In this document: piece by piece, positions 5,965 through 6,811 of the stretch | Position numbering within the stretch: position 1 is the first letter of the stretch | Layout of the letters: each line of letters starts with the position of its first letter | Assembly: GCA_026785785.1 (NCBI GenBank) | Contig: JAJAZI010000207.1 | Location: 1 to 6,811, forward strand | Length of the DNA: 6,811 nucleotides | DNA from: Microbacteriaceae bacterium | Lineage (GTDB): Bacteria > Actinomycetota > Actinomycetes > Actinomycetales > Microbacteriaceae | Direction of reading: 5' to 3' | Translations under genes and position numbers: made by a program | Notes under the pieces: generated by a model | The model's database searches: none | What the model was told of the DNA's origin: nothing | What the model saw: the letters and a program-made list of their open reading frames with translations, nothing else

Positions 5965-6811
5965 CCCGCGACACCGTGCGCGAGACGACCGATGGGCTGT
6001 ACGACGTCGCCGTGATCGGCGCCGGCCCCGGCGGTCTCAGCGCGGCGCTGAACCTCGTGCGCGCGCGCCGGCGCACGATCGTGCTCGACGGCAACCGGCC
6101 CCGCAACGCCGCGACCTTCCACTCCCACGGCTTCATCACCCGCGACGGCGTCTCGCCGCTTGAGCTGCGCGGGCTCGCCCGCGAGGAGCTGGAGGAGTAC
6201 CCCAACTACGAGTACCACCAGACGATGGTGGTATCGATCGTGCAGACGGACGAGGGGTTCCTCGTCGCCACGACGGGGCCGGGTTTCACGACGACCGAGT
6301 ACCGCGCCCGCACCGTCGTGATCGCGACGGGCGTCACCGAGCTCATGCCGGTGCTGCCGACGCTGAGGGCGTTCTACGGCACCAGGATCCACAGCTGCAT
6401 CGAATGCGACGGCTACGAGGAGCGCGACAAGGCCATCGCCATCCTCGGCGACACCGACGACCTCGCCGAGCGGGCGATCCTCGCCTCCCAGTGGAGCAGC
6501 GACGTGATTGTCTTCGCCGGTGCCACCGGAGGGGTGACCGACGACGAAGAGGCGGAGCTCGCCGTGCGCGGTATCCGCGTCGACCGCCGCCCCGTCGTCG
6601 ACGTCGTCGGGGACCGCACCGGGCTCACCGGCATCCTGCTCGACGACGGCGAGACGGTCGCCCGCGACGCGGCGTTCGTGCGTCCCATCTACGAGCCGCG
6701 GCTCGGCTACCTCGAGAGCCTCGGCTTGGAGCGGGCCGACGACGGCTACCTTGCGGTGGATGCCGAGGGGCGCACGTCACTGCCCGGCGTCTACGCCGCC
6801 GGCGACTCGGC
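5961..6811 (+). CDS. Thioredoxin-reductase-like FAD oxidoreductase, cut by window end
   Basis: This is a flavoprotein of the low-molecular-weight thioredoxin reductase fold; 283 codons are visible and perhaps 20-50 are missing. The FAD-binding [13 protein letters not shown] is at 18-30, ATG is at 122-124, and the redox pair C146/C149 is in SCIECDGYE, followed by the second nucleotide-binding domain (about 155-240) and the C-terminal FAD motif PGVYAAGD at 275-282. The form CxxCDGYE and the context QWSSDVIVF recall a TrxR-like group that includes dithiol oxidases such as GliT and HlmI rather than true TrxB. The usual GGGDSA and HRRxxxR signatures for NADPH are missing: [12 protein letters not shown] stands at 161-172. 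Substrate and electron donor are therefore uncertain. The start ATG overlaps the gltX stop (ATGA) with only a weak GAGAGG upstream, which suggests translational coupling. It has no in-window stop. Confidence 0.88.
   Translation, partial: MTRDTVRETTDGLYDVAVIGAGPGGLSAALNLVRARRRTIVLDGNRPRNAATFHSHGFITRDGVSPLELRGLAREELEEYPNYEYHQTMVVSIVQTDEGFLVATTGPGFTTTEYRARTVVIATGVTELMPVLPTLRAFYGTRIHSCIECDGYEERDKAIAILGDTDDLAERAILASQWSSDVIVFAGATGGVTDDEEAELAVRGIRVDRRPVVDVVGDRTGLTGILLDDGETVARDAAFVRPIYEPRLGYLESLGLERADDGYLAVDAEGRTSLPGVYAAGDS

Noticed and set aside
5965..6811. tRNA genes, which sometimes lie downstream of gltX in actinobacteria
   Set aside because: The flavoprotein frame starts within the gltX stop and continues to the window end, and I see no cloverleaf-like sequence.

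Overview
This window looks like ordinary chromosome from a high-GC Gram-positive bacterium (Actinomycetota). The family is most plausibly Microbacteriaceae. Evidence for this is the strong G/C preference at third codon positions, actinobacterial-type LeuB, IlvE and GluRS sequences, a -10-like TAGGCT placed so that one gene would be read from a nearly leaderless transcript, and frequent GGATGC/GCATCC hexamers. The family-level call is an inference and was not tested by any search. All five recognised genes lie on the + strand.

Layout. Bases 2-580 are the 3' part of leuB (3-isopropylmalate dehydrogenase). It is followed after 19 bases by ilvE (branched-chain aminotransferase, 600-1703), so a leucine step and the final transamination of Leu/Ile/Val synthesis are probably co-transcribed. 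A 280-base gap (1704-1983) holds a hairpin over the ilvE stop, two copies of a 60-base-period repeat, and a third, inverted copy that can fold back on the second. A fumarylacetoacetate-hydrolase-family enzyme follows (1984-2751), probably with a leaderless GTG start. A 515-base gap (2752-3266) has no credible gene. It contains a 9-bp hairpin, a GGTTCC/GGTCTC-type low-complexity array with a 110-base stretch lacking adenine, and a two-part hairpin that caps the array. Next come a YeiH-family (UPF0324) membrane protein with an 8-residue Ala-rich tandem repeat in one loop (3267-4439), gltX (glutamyl-tRNA synthetase, 4489-5964), and the start of a thioredoxin-reductase-like flavoprotein (5961 to the window end) that overlaps gltX by ATGA.

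How the genes fit together. leuB and ilvE form a branched-chain amino acid unit. The order leuB, FAH-family gene, gltX is also known from Mycobacterium tuberculosis (leuB, Rv2993c, gltS), so the backbone appears to be an old actinobacterial neighbourhood, here with ilvE and yeiH added. I see no mobile element, CRISPR array, RNA gene, toxin-antitoxin pair or defence system. The points that merit a second look are the repeats between genes and the altered NAD(P)H-binding half of the terminal flavoprotein. I do not see a new multi-gene system here.
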